From Angustibacter sp. Root456 (GTDB taxonomy: Bacteria; Actinomycetota; Actinomycetes; Actinomycetales; Angustibacteraceae): a stretch of DNA of 64,000 bases. Both the position numbers and the translations under genes were made by a program. Every line of letters starts with the position of its first letter. The stretch's first letter is position 1. The notes under the pieces were generated by a model, which saw only the letters and a program-made list of their open reading frames with translations, ran no database searches and was not told where the DNA came from. The DNA lies in assembly GCF_001426435.1 (NCBI RefSeq), contig NZ_LMER01000014.1, forward strand, positions 151,523 through 215,522. The letters are read 5' to 3'. Positions 27,018-34,060 of this stretch are shown here, piece after piece.

Positions 27018-27053
27018 TCCGCTTGTCGAGGGGTGGAGCCCTCGACAAGCGGA
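27018..27053 (+). terminator. Strong hairpin after tldD-tldE
   Basis: Perfect 15-base arms TCCGCTTGTCGAGGG and CCCTCGACAAGCGGA with a 6-base loop GTGGAG. There is no U-run, as is common in actinomycetes. A further half copy, CCCTGGACAAGC, follows at 27059-27070, so it may instead be a small repeat element. Confidence 0.55.
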
Positions 27054-27110
27054 CGGGACCCTGGACAAGCACCAACCGCGCCCGCCATGGCAGCCCGGAG
27101 CAACGGCGCG

Positions 27111-27116
27111 TACCGT
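27111..27116 (+). promoter_or_regulatory. Leaderless -10 (TACCGT) for the DUF3099 gene
   Basis: TACCGT is 6 bases before GTG 27123. Confidence 0.55.
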
Positions 27117-27122
27117 CGTGAC

Positions 27123-27428
27123 GTGACACGGCAGCGACGGCCGGTCGAGGTGCACACCATCACCAACGCCCAGGCCTCCCACGACGTCGACCTCGCGCAG
27201 CGGATGCGCAAGTACCTCATCTCGATGTCGGTGCGCACTGTCTGCTTCGTGCTCGCGGTGGTGTTCGACGGGTGGCTGCGCTGGGTGTTCGCGGTGGCGG
27301 CGATCCTGCTGCCATACGTCGCGGTGGTCATCGCGAACGCCGGCCCGAAGAAGCAACCCGGTCACGGCGGGTACGTACCCGAGAAGCCTGCCCTCGAGGG
27401 GCACCGACATGGCACCCTGGGGCCGTGA
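27123..27428 (+). CDS. DUF3099 small membrane protein
   Basis: A 101-residue actinobacterial protein. The N-terminal VEVHTITNAQASHDVDLAQRMRKYLISMSVR is the DUF3099 signature, followed by two membrane segments (about 38-54 and 58-76) and a basic, Gly-rich tail. The function is unknown. GTG 27123 rests on the TACCGT box 6 bases upstream. The stop overlaps the next small gene as GTGA, so the two are translationally coupled. Confidence 0.8.
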   Translation: MTRQRRPVEVHTITNAQASHDVDLAQRMRKYLISMSVRTVCFVLAVVFDGWLRWVFAVAAILLPYVAVVIANAGPKKQPGHGGYVPEKPALEGHRHGTLGP

Positions 27429-27661
27429 CCGCCGACGACGAGCCGGCCTTCGTGCCGGACCTGGTCTGCAGCGCTAAAGGCTGCCGGACGCCGGCCGTCT
27501 GGGCCCTGCGCTGGAACAACCCCAAGCTGCACCCGCCCGAGCGGCGCAAGACGTGGCTGGCCTGCGACGGCCACCGCGAGAGCCTGGGGACCTTCTTGTC
27601 GGTGCGCGGCTTCCTGCGCGAGACCGTGCCGGCCAGCACGCTCACCGAGGAGCGGACCTAG
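27425..27661 (+). CDS. Conserved small Cys/His-containing hypothetical protein
   Basis: A 78-residue protein starting at GTG 27425 in a GTGA overlap with the DUF3099 gene. It has Cys15 and Cys20 (CSAKGC), a Trp-rich ALRWNNPKLH segment and a CDGH motif (about 46-49); together these could form a small zinc site. I do not recognise a named family, though similar coupled pairs of a DUF3099 gene and a short Cys protein are expected in relatives. The stop overlaps the convergent moaA stop by 4 bases. Confidence 0.65.
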   Translation: MTADDEPAFVPDLVCSAKGCRTPAVWALRWNNPKLHPPERRKTWLACDGHRESLGTFLSVRGFLRETVPASTLTEERT

Positions 27662-28674
27662 CCGCCGATCGCGGACATCGGCCGCGCCGGCTGCAGGAAC
27701 GACGGGTCGTCGATCCCGTGCCCGGCCTTCTTGGCGGCCATGAGCCGCACCATCTGCTCGGCCAGCTCGGCGTCGCTGGCGCCGGACCGCAGCGGGGTAC
27801 GCAGGTCGTGCTCGCTGCGGGCGAACAGGCACGAGCGCAGCTGGCCGTCCGCGGTGAGCCGCATGCGGTCGCACGCGCCGCAGAAGGGCTGCGACACGCT
27901 GGCGATCACTCCGACGACGGCCGGGCCGCCGTCGACCAGCCAGGTCTCGGCCGGTGCGCTCCCCCGCGCCTCGGCGCCCAAGGGCGTCAGCGCGAACCGC
28001 TCGCCGAGCCGGTCCAGGATCTCGGCCTGGGTCACCATCGTGGAACGGTCCCACCGGTGGTCGGCGTCGAGCGGCATCTGCTCGATGAAGCGCAGCTCGT
28101 ACCCGTGGTCGAGGCACCACTGCAGCAGGTCGGCCACCGACTCGTCGTTCACCCCACGCATCGCGACCGCATTGACCTTCACCGGCAGCAGGCCGGCGTC
28201 CGCTGCCGCCTGCAGGCCCTTGACGACGTCGTCGAGCCGGTCGCGGCGGGTGAGGCGGGTGAAGGCCTCGCGGTCGATCGTGTCGAGCGAGACGTTCACG
28301 CGGTCGAGGCCGGCGTCCTTGAGCGGCTGCGCCAGACGGTCGAGGCCCAGGCCGTTGGTGGTCATGGCGATGCGCGGGCGCGGCTCCAGCGCCGCGATCT
28401 GGGCCACCAGCTCGGGTAGTCCGCGGCGCAGCAGCGGCTCGCCGCCGGTCAGCCGCACCGACCGGATGCCGAGGCCCACCGCGATGGCGATGACCCGCGT
28501 GAGCTCCTCGAAGGTCAGCAGCTCCGGCTTGGGCAGCCAGTCCAGGCCCTCAGCCGGCATGCAGTACGTGCACCGCAGGTTGCAGCGGTCGGTGACCGAC
28601 ACCCGCAGGTCGGCGGCGACGCGGCCGAAGGCGTCGACCAGCGCCCCGGCTGCGGGATCGGTGGTGGTCGGCAC
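27658..28674 (-). CDS. moaA: GTP 3',8-cyclase of molybdenum cofactor synthesis
   Basis: A 338-residue radical-SAM enzyme, the first step from GTP towards molybdopterin. The N-terminal cluster motif is CNLRCTYCM (about 32-40), the C-terminal second [4Fe-4S] site is CGACDRMRLTADGQLRSC, and the chain ends in the Gly-Gly dipeptide (SAIGG) needed by MoaA. GTG 28674 is supported by TAGGGT 7 bases upstream; longer frames only add sequence overlapping the SURF1 gene. No other moa gene is visible, so the rest of the pathway is encoded elsewhere. Confidence 0.94.
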   Translation of the reverse strand: MPTTTDPAAGALVDAFGRVAADLRVSVTDRCNLRCTYCMPAEGLDWLPKPELLTFEELTRVIAIAVGLGIRSVRLTGGEPLLRRGLPELVAQIAALEPRPRIAMTTNGLGLDRLAQPLKDAGLDRVNVSLDTIDREAFTRLTRRDRLDDVVKGLQAAADAGLLPVKVNAVAMRGVNDESVADLLQWCLDHGYELRFIEQMPLDADHRWDRSTMVTQAEILDRLGERFALTPLGAEARGSAPAETWLVDGGPAVVGVIASVSQPFCGACDRMRLTADGQLRSCLFARSEHDLRTPLRSGASDAELAEQMVRLMAAKKAGHGIDDPSFLQPARPMSAIGG

Positions 28675-28681
28675 GACCTCC

Positions 28682-28687
28682 ACCCTA
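28682..28687 (-). promoter_or_regulatory. Leaderless -10 (TAGGGT) for moaA
   Basis: TAGGGT on the minus strand, 7 bases before GTG 28674. Only 34 bases separate it from the opposing SURF1 -10, so the two polymerase footprints must overlap. Confidence 0.55.
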
Positions 28688-28721
28688 CGTCCCCGACGCT
28701 CGCCGCGCCGCTGTGGCCGGT

Positions 28722-28727
28722 TACCGT
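28722..28727 (+). promoter_or_regulatory. Leaderless -10 (TACCGT) for the SURF1 gene
   Basis: TACCGT is 6 bases before GTG 28734. Confidence 0.55.
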
Positions 28728-28733
28728 CGTGAC

Positions 28734-29576
28734 GTGTCCGGCTTCTGGCTCCGCCACCGCCAGACCGTCGGCGTGTGGGTGCTGGCGGTGCTGGTGGCGC
28801 TGGCCTGCGTTGCCCTGGGCCGCTGGCAGTGGCACCGGTTCCACGACAAGCACGACCGCAAGCAGCTCGTGCAGCGCAACTACGACGCGCCACCCGTGCC
28901 GCTCTCCCAGCTCATCTCCTCACCCGACGCCGCCTTCCCCCCGGGCGTCCAGTGGCGGCAGGCCCGGGTGAAGGGCCGGTACGACGTCGCCGCCACGACG
29001 CTCGTCCGCAACCGTCCGCATGACGTCGGTGGCTCGCCCACCTTCGGGTACGAGGTGCTCGTGCCGCTCGTGCTCGACGACGGCAGCGCCCTGCTCGTCG
29101 ACCGCGGCTGGATCCCCAACGGCACGGCAGGCAGCGCCCCGGGCGAGCGCCCCGATGCGGTTCCCGCGCCACCGAGCGGGCCGGTGGAGGTCGTCGTGCG
29201 GCTGCGCCCCAGTGAGCCGCGACGCCCGCAGCGCACACGCCCCGGCCAGGTCGGCAGCATCGCCGTCAGCCAGGTGGCGCAGCTCACCGGCTTGCGCCTG
29301 TACCCCGGCTACGGCGCCCTCGTCAGCGAGACGCCGGCGCCCGCCAAGCCGCTCACGTCGCTCCACCCACCACAGCTCGACGGCGGTGAGGGCATCAACG
29401 CCTCCTACGCCGTGCAGTGGTGGATCTTCGCGGTGCTGGCGCTGTTGTTCCCTCTGTGGCTGCGGCGCCGACGGGCAGCCGAGGCCGACGGCGAGGGGCA
29501 GCCGGTGGGGCCGGACGCGCACCTCGCAACCAGCGTCCCGCGTCGTCGCCGCATCTGGGACGACGAGGACGAGTGA
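28734..29576 (+). CDS. SURF1-family cytochrome oxidase biogenesis protein
   Basis: A 280-residue membrane protein with the SURF1 layout: one transmembrane segment near the N-terminus (about 10-29, ending in LGRWQWHRFHDKHDRK), a large extracytoplasmic domain with VKGRYDVAATTLVRNRPH and LLVDRGWIPNG, and a second membrane segment (about 222-242, SYAVQWWIFAVLALLFPLWLR). SURF1 assists heme A insertion and assembly of cytochrome c oxidase. ctaA and ctaB, which make heme A, lie about 32 kb away. The last ~35 residues are polar and basic. Confidence 0.9.
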   Translation: MSGFWLRHRQTVGVWVLAVLVALACVALGRWQWHRFHDKHDRKQLVQRNYDAPPVPLSQLISSPDAAFPPGVQWRQARVKGRYDVAATTLVRNRPHDVGGSPTFGYEVLVPLVLDDGSALLVDRGWIPNGTAGSAPGERPDAVPAPPSGPVEVVVRLRPSEPRRPQRTRPGQVGSIAVSQVAQLTGLRLYPGYGALVSETPAPAKPLTSLHPPQLDGGEGINASYAVQWWIFAVLALLFPLWLRRRRAAEADGEGQPVGPDAHLATSVPRRRRIWDDEDE

Positions 29577-29625
29577 TGCTCGGCCCGGCGCGCCTCGGTA
29601 ACCGGCCGATGACACACTGTGCGCC

Positions 29626-30387
29626 ATGGACCTGGGACTCACCGACCGCGCCTACATCGTCACCGGCGCCTCGAGCGGCCTCGGCCGCGCCACCGCCGAG
29701 CAGCTGCTCGCCGAAGGGGCTCGGCTGCTCGTGTGCAGCCGCGACGCGGGGCGGCTCGAGGAGCTGGCGCGCGCGGGGGCGCCCGGCCAGGTGATGGTGA
29801 TCCCCGGTGACCTGGGCGACCCGGAGCTGGCGGAGCGGCTCGTGGCCGCGGCCGTGGCCCGATTCGGCCGGCTCGACGGTGCGCTGATCAGCGTGGGGGG
29901 GCCGCCGGCCGGCAGCAGCGACCAGATCACCGACGACCAGTGGCGCGCGGCGTTCGAGACGGTGTTTCTCGGCCCGGCTCGGTTGGCGCGGGCTGTGGCC
30001 GACGCGGCGTCCGTGGAGGGCTCGTCGATCCTCTTCGTGCTCTCGACGTCGGTGCGTACACCGATCCCCGGCCTGGCGACGTCCAACGGGTTGCGTCCCG
30101 GGCTGGCGATGCTCGCCAAGACGATGGCCGACGAGAACGGCCCGCGGGCGGTGCGGGTCAACGCGCTGCTGCCGGGTCGCATCGACACCGACCGCGTGCG
30201 ACAGCTCGACGAGGCCAGCGGGCGGCCGGCGTCGGCGCGGCGGGACAACGAGGCCGCGATCCCCCTGCGGCGCTACGGCCGGCCCGACGAGTTCGGCCGC
30301 GTGGCGGCGTTCGTGCTGTCTCCCGCTGCGTCGTACCTCACCGGCACCGTGCTGCCGGTGGACGGCGGCGCCACCCGCGCCCTCTGA
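29626..30387 (+). CDS. SDR-family oxidoreductase lacking the canonical Tyr-Lys pair
   Basis: A 253-residue Rossmann protein. Cofactor loop TGASSGLGRATAEQL (about 12-26) and C-terminal YLTGTVLPVDGGATRAL are normal. The segment expected to read YxxxK reads SNGLRPG, so both catalytic Tyr and Lys are replaced (Ser and Arg in my alignment); the Ser-containing strand LSTSVRTPIPG is present. A subfamily of SDRs with this change is annotated as oxidoreductase without known activity. ATG 29626 has no clear ribosome site. The GNAT gene begins 5 bases after its stop, so the two are probably cotranscribed. Confidence 0.82.
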   Translation: MDLGLTDRAYIVTGASSGLGRATAEQLLAEGARLLVCSRDAGRLEELARAGAPGQVMVIPGDLGDPELAERLVAAAVARFGRLDGALISVGGPPAGSSDQITDDQWRAAFETVFLGPARLARAVADAASVEGSSILFVLSTSVRTPIPGLATSNGLRPGLAMLAKTMADENGPRAVRVNALLPGRIDTDRVRQLDEASGRPASARRDNEAAIPLRRYGRPDEFGRVAAFVLSPAASYLTGTVLPVDGGATRAL

Positions 30388-30392
30388 CCGCG

Positions 30393-30938
30393 ATGGCGCT
30401 GGTCGCCCCGGCGCTGACGACGGCTCGCCTGAGGCTGCGTCCCGTCGCCGACGCCGACGTGGACGCGCTGTTCGCGCTGCACAGCGACGCGCGGGTGCTG
30501 CGGTACTGGGACGCCCCGCCGTGGACCGACCGCGCGCGCGCCGAGCGGTTCGTCCGCGCGAGCCGGCAGCTCGCCGACGACGGCGCCGGAGTCCGGCTCG
30601 CCGTCCACGTCGACAGTCAGTTCATCGGCTGGTGCAGCCTCAGCCGGTGGAACCCTGACTTTCGCAGCGCGGCCATCGGCTACTGCTACGGCGAGTCCGC
30701 GTGGGGCCACGGCTACGCCACCGAGGCCGCCCGGGCGCTGCTCACCTGGGCCTTCGACACGCTCGACCTGAACCGCGTGCAGGCCGAGACCGACACCCGC
30801 AACACCGCATCCGCGCGGGTGCTGGAGAAGCTGGGGTTCGTGCGCGAGGGCACCCTGCGCGAGGACTGCGTCGTGGACGGCGTCGTGTCGGACTCGTGGG
30901 TCTACGGGCTGCTCAGGCGGGAGTGGACGCCGGCGTGA
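30393..30938 (+). CDS. GNAT-family N-acetyltransferase (RimJ/RimL-like)
   Basis: A 181-residue acetyltransferase of the Acetyltransf_3 type. It begins TTARLRLRPVADADVDALFAL. The acetyl-CoA loop is YGESAWGHGYATEAARALLTWAF (about 93-115), followed by the typical LNRVQAETDTRNTASARVLEKLGFVREGTLRE. RimJ/L-like members acetylate protein or small-molecule amines; the substrate is unknown here. ATG 30393 is 5 bases after the SDR stop. The last 26 bases overlap the convergent ABC exporter gene. Confidence 0.88.
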   Translation: MALVAPALTTARLRLRPVADADVDALFALHSDARVLRYWDAPPWTDRARAERFVRASRQLADDGAGVRLAVHVDSQFIGWCSLSRWNPDFRSAAIGYCYGESAWGHGYATEAARALLTWAFDTLDLNRVQAETDTRNTASARVLEKLGFVREGTLREDCVVDGVVSDSWVYGLLRREWTPA

Positions 30939-32823
30939 CGTCGTCCGACTCCTGCTGGGCGAACTGCGTGCGGTAAAGGTCGGCGTAGTGCCCGCCCGCA
31001 GCGAGCAGGTCGTCGTGGCTCCCCCGCTCGACCACCCGGCCGTCGTCGATCACGAGGATCTCGTCGGCGTCGCGGATCGTCGACAGGCGGTGCGCGATGA
31101 CGATGGCGGTGCGGCCCACCAGGGCAGTCTTCAGCGCCCGCTGCACCGCTGCCTCGCTCTCGGAGTCCAGGTGCGCCGTGGCCTCATCGAGCACCACCAC
31201 GGACGGGGCCTTGAGCAGCAGCCGAGCGAGCGCGAGCCGCTGCTTCTCGCCACCGGACAGGCGGTAGCCGCGGTCGCCGACGACCGTGTCGAGGCCCTCG
31301 GGCAGCGCGCTGACGAGCGCCCAGATCTGGGCATCGCGGCACGCCTGCTCGAGCTCGGCGTCACTGGCGTCGGGCCGAGCGAGCATGAGGTTGCCGCGGA
31401 TGGTGTCGTGGAACATGTGGGCGTCCTGGCTCACCACGCCCACGGTGCGGTGCAGCGACTCCAAGGTGACGTCGCGGACGTCCAGACCGCCGATGCGCAC
31501 CGCACCACCCTTGACGTCGTACAGACGTGACACCAGGTGGGTGATGGTCGACTTCCCCGCGCCCGAGTGACCCACGAGGGCGACGACCTGACCGGGCTGG
31601 ACGCTGAAGCTGACGTCGCTGAGCACCTGCTGGGGTTCGGAGCTGTCGAGGACGGCGACCGACTCGAGGGACGCGAGCGAGACCTCGTCAGCCCGGGGGT
31701 AGCGGAACGACACGTGGTCGAACTCGACGGACGCAGCGTCGCGCGGCAGCTCGACGGCGCCGTCCTTGTCGCGGACGAGGGGCTGGAGGTCGAGCACCTC
31801 GAAGACGCGGTCGAAGCTGACGAGGGCCGTCATCACGTCGACCTGCACGTTGGACAACGCCGTGAGGGGCCCGTAGAGCCGGCCCAGGAGGGCGGCCATC
31901 GTGACGAGCGCCCCCACGGTCAAGGACCCGTCGATGACCAGCCAGCCACCAGCGCCGTACACCAGGGCGGTGGCCAGCGCGGCGACGAGCGTGAGCGCGG
32001 TGAACAGCAGCCGGCCGTACATGGCCGACTTCACCCCGATGTCGCGCACGCGGGAGGCCTTGTCGGAGAACACCTGCTCCTCGTGCGGTAGCCGCCCGAA
32101 GATCTTGACGAGCATGGCGCCGGCCACGTTGAACCGCTCGGTCATGGACTGGCCCATGTCGGCGTTCAGCACCATCGCCTCGCGGCTGATCGCCGCCAGC
32201 CGGCGTCCGAGCAGCTGGGCCGGGATGACGAACAGCGGGAGCATGAGCAGCGCCACGACGGTGATCTGCCACGACAGCGTCAGCATCGCGATCAACACGA
32301 CCACGAGCGTGACGACGTTGGAGACCACCGACGACAGGGTCGAGGTGAACGCCTGCTGTGCGCCGATGACGTCGCTGTTGAGGCGAGACACGAGCGACCC
32401 GGTCTGCGTGCGGGTGAAGAAGGCGATGGGCATGCGCTGCACATGGGCGAACACCTTGACCCGCAGCAGGTAGATCAGCCCCTCGCCGATGCGGGAGGAC
32501 TGATAGCGCTCGGCAAGCCCCAGCACGGCGTCGAAGACGGCCAGCCCCGCCACGATGAGGGCTGAGGTGACGACGACGCCGCGGTTCCCGGGGATCACGC
32601 CTTGGTCGATGATCCGCTTCAGCAGCAACGGCGTCGCGATGACGAGCACCGAGTCGACGATCACCAGGCCCAGGAAGACGAGGATCTGTGCGCGGAACGG
32701 CCGCGCGAACGACGCGATGCGCCGGGCCACCCCGGGTGTCAGGGACGCCGACTTCACCGAGGGGTCGCGCCGCAGCGAGTGCATGAACGACCCACTCGCC
32801 CGGCCCATGCCACCCATCGACAT
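30913..32823 (-). CDS. ABC exporter, fused membrane and ATPase domains (MsbA/multidrug type)
   Basis: A 636-residue half-transporter expected to work as a homodimer. The membrane domain (about 40-330) has six segments starting at QILVFLGLVIVDSVLVIATPLL. The ATPase domain has Walker A GHSGAGKSTITHL, Q-loop VSQDAHMFHDTI, signature LSGGEKQRLALARLLL, Walker B VVVLDEATAHLD and the switch His in IAHRLSTIRDADEIL. It lacks an obvious peptidase domain. The substrate is unknown; multidrug or lipid export is typical. The start at ATG 32823 is the first of two close ATGs. The 72 bases upstream hold no further feature that I recognise. Confidence 0.92.
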   Translation of the reverse strand: MSMGGMGRASGSFMHSLRRDPSVKSASLTPGVARRIASFARPFRAQILVFLGLVIVDSVLVIATPLLLKRIIDQGVIPGNRGVVVTSALIVAGLAVFDAVLGLAERYQSSRIGEGLIYLLRVKVFAHVQRMPIAFFTRTQTGSLVSRLNSDVIGAQQAFTSTLSSVVSNVVTLVVVLIAMLTLSWQITVVALLMLPLFVIPAQLLGRRLAAISREAMVLNADMGQSMTERFNVAGAMLVKIFGRLPHEEQVFSDKASRVRDIGVKSAMYGRLLFTALTLVAALATALVYGAGGWLVIDGSLTVGALVTMAALLGRLYGPLTALSNVQVDVMTALVSFDRVFEVLDLQPLVRDKDGAVELPRDAASVEFDHVSFRYPRADEVSLASLESVAVLDSSEPQQVLSDVSFSVQPGQVVALVGHSGAGKSTITHLVSRLYDVKGGAVRIGGLDVRDVTLESLHRTVGVVSQDAHMFHDTIRGNLMLARPDASDAELEQACRDAQIWALVSALPEGLDTVVGDRGYRLSGGEKQRLALARLLLKAPSVVVLDEATAHLDSESEAAVQRALKTALVGRTAIVIAHRLSTIRDADEILVIDDGRVVERGSHDDLLAAGGHYADLYRTQFAQQESDDVTPASTPA

Positions 32824-32895
32824 CCGCTAACCCCTCTCGACCACTCGGGTGCCGCTACCGCTGCACGCCGCCGGTTCAACGCCGGACGCCGCTGA

Positions 32896-33741
32896 TCACT
32901 TCCCGGGCCGGCCCAGCGCTAGCCGCAGCGCGGCGAACCGTCGGGCCTGGCCCGCGCGCTCGACGGCGTACTGCTCCTCGTCCGAACGCAGCGCCGCACC
33001 CTGCAGCACCGCCTTGGTGTCGCGCACCGCACCGGCGTCCGCAGCGATGACGGCGGCCACCAGGTCGGCGACCGCACCATCGAGTGCATCACGTGGCACC
33101 GACAACGACGCCAGGCCGGAGCTCACCGCCTCGGCCGCGCCCAGCCAGCGGCCCGTGACGCAGATCTCCAGCGCACGGGACTCCCCCACCGCCCGCACCA
33201 GCGGTGCGGTGCCGGTGAGGTCGGGCACGAGTCCGAGGCTGGTCTCGCGCATCGCCAGCTGGACGTCGTCCGCCACCACACGCAGGTCGCATGCCAGGGC
33301 GAGCTGGAAGCCCGCACCGACGGCGTGCCCCTGCACCGCGGCGATGCTGATGATGCGGGGGTCGCGCAGCCAGCTGAAGCCGCGCTGGAACTGAGCGATG
33401 ACACCGTCCAGCTCGTCGGTCGACAGGTGAGCCAGCTCAGCGAACGACGCCTCACCGACGATGCCCTCGCCGGTGAACATCGCGCGGTCCAGGCCGGCGC
33501 TGAACGACGCGCCGGAGCCCCTGACCACCACGACGCGCACGGCGTCGGGGAGCGCCTTCCCGATCGCCGCCAGCGCCCGCCACGTCGCCGGCGTCTGCGC
33601 GTTGCGCGCTTCAGGACGGTCGAGAGTGACCGTCACGACGGGCCCCTCGACGTCCAGCCGAAGGTGCCCTGCCGAGAGGACGGCGGGGTCGACGTCCACC
33701 ACAGCATCGGTCGCTGCGTCTCGCGGCAGGTCATCAGACAT
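32896..33741 (-). CDS. Enoyl-CoA hydratase/isomerase family protein
   Basis: A 281-residue crotonase-fold protein. The N-terminal ~30 residues are variable; the fold starts at VTVTLDRPEARNAQTP. The first oxyanion strand is SFSAGLDRAMF; the second is IAAVQGHAVGAGFQLALACDLRV. A Glu occurs in the expected region, RETSLGLVPDLTG. Substrate preference cannot be predicted. TAGGCT 6 bases before ATG 33741 marks a leaderless start. In Mycobacterium tuberculosis echA12 (Rv1472) also sits next to the ABC-F gene and a small HTH gene, the same neighbourhood as here. Confidence 0.9.
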   Translation of the reverse strand: MSDDLPRDAATDAVVDVDPAVLSAGHLRLDVEGPVVTVTLDRPEARNAQTPATWRALAAIGKALPDAVRVVVVRGSGASFSAGLDRAMFTGEGIVGEASFAELAHLSTDELDGVIAQFQRGFSWLRDPRIISIAAVQGHAVGAGFQLALACDLRVVADDVQLAMRETSLGLVPDLTGTAPLVRAVGESRALEICVTGRWLGAAEAVSSGLASLSVPRDALDGAVADLVAAVIAADAGAVRDTKAVLQGAALRSDEEQYAVERAGQARRFAALRLALGRPGK

Positions 33742-33747
33742 GCCGCG

Positions 33748-33753
33748 AGCCTA
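33748..33753 (-). promoter_or_regulatory. Leaderless -10 (TAGGCT) for the enoyl-CoA hydratase gene
   Basis: TAGGCT on the minus strand, 6 bases before ATG 33741. Confidence 0.6.
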
Positions 33754-33784
33754 GGCCCCGGTGCGACCCCGCTCGCTCATCCCC

Positions 33785-33994
33785 TCAGCTCGAGCGACGT
33801 CGCGTGGCGCCCCCGCGCCCGCGCAATGCCGTGTCGCTCTCGGTCAGCACCCGGTGCACGAACCCGTACGACCGCCCTGTCTCGGCGGAGATGTCACGGA
33901 TGCTCTTGCCCTGCCCGTACAAGGACGTGACCGTCTTGGCCATCTCCTCCCGGTCACCACCGGTCAGTCGGGCGCCCTTCTTCACGGCTGTCAC
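33785..33994 (-). CDS. Small helix-turn-helix protein (actinobacterial, Rv1473A-like)
   Basis: A 69-residue protein read from GTG 33994, which is preceded by an excellent GAGGAGGT site at 3-base spacing. The single helix-turn-helix is MAKTVTSLYGQGKSIRDISAETGRSYGFVHRVLTESDTALRGRGG, a pattern widely conserved in actinomycetes. It probably binds DNA as a dimer; no target is known. It follows the ABC-F gene by 66 bases in the same direction, matching the Rv1473-Rv1473A order of M. tuberculosis, which hints at a link with ABC-F expression. Confidence 0.85.
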   Translation of the reverse strand: MTAVKKGARLTGGDREEMAKTVTSLYGQGKSIRDISAETGRSYGFVHRVLTESDTALRGRGGATRRRSS

Positions 33995-34060
33995 GAGACC
34001 TCCTCTGGTCGCCAGGCAACCCATCGTGGGAGACGCAGCGAGGGTCCGCCACCCGAGAGA

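Noticed and set aside
29615-29620. CACTGT as leaderless -10 for the SDR gene
   Set aside because: It does not fit TANNNT and the 5-base spacing is shorter than in the other cases.
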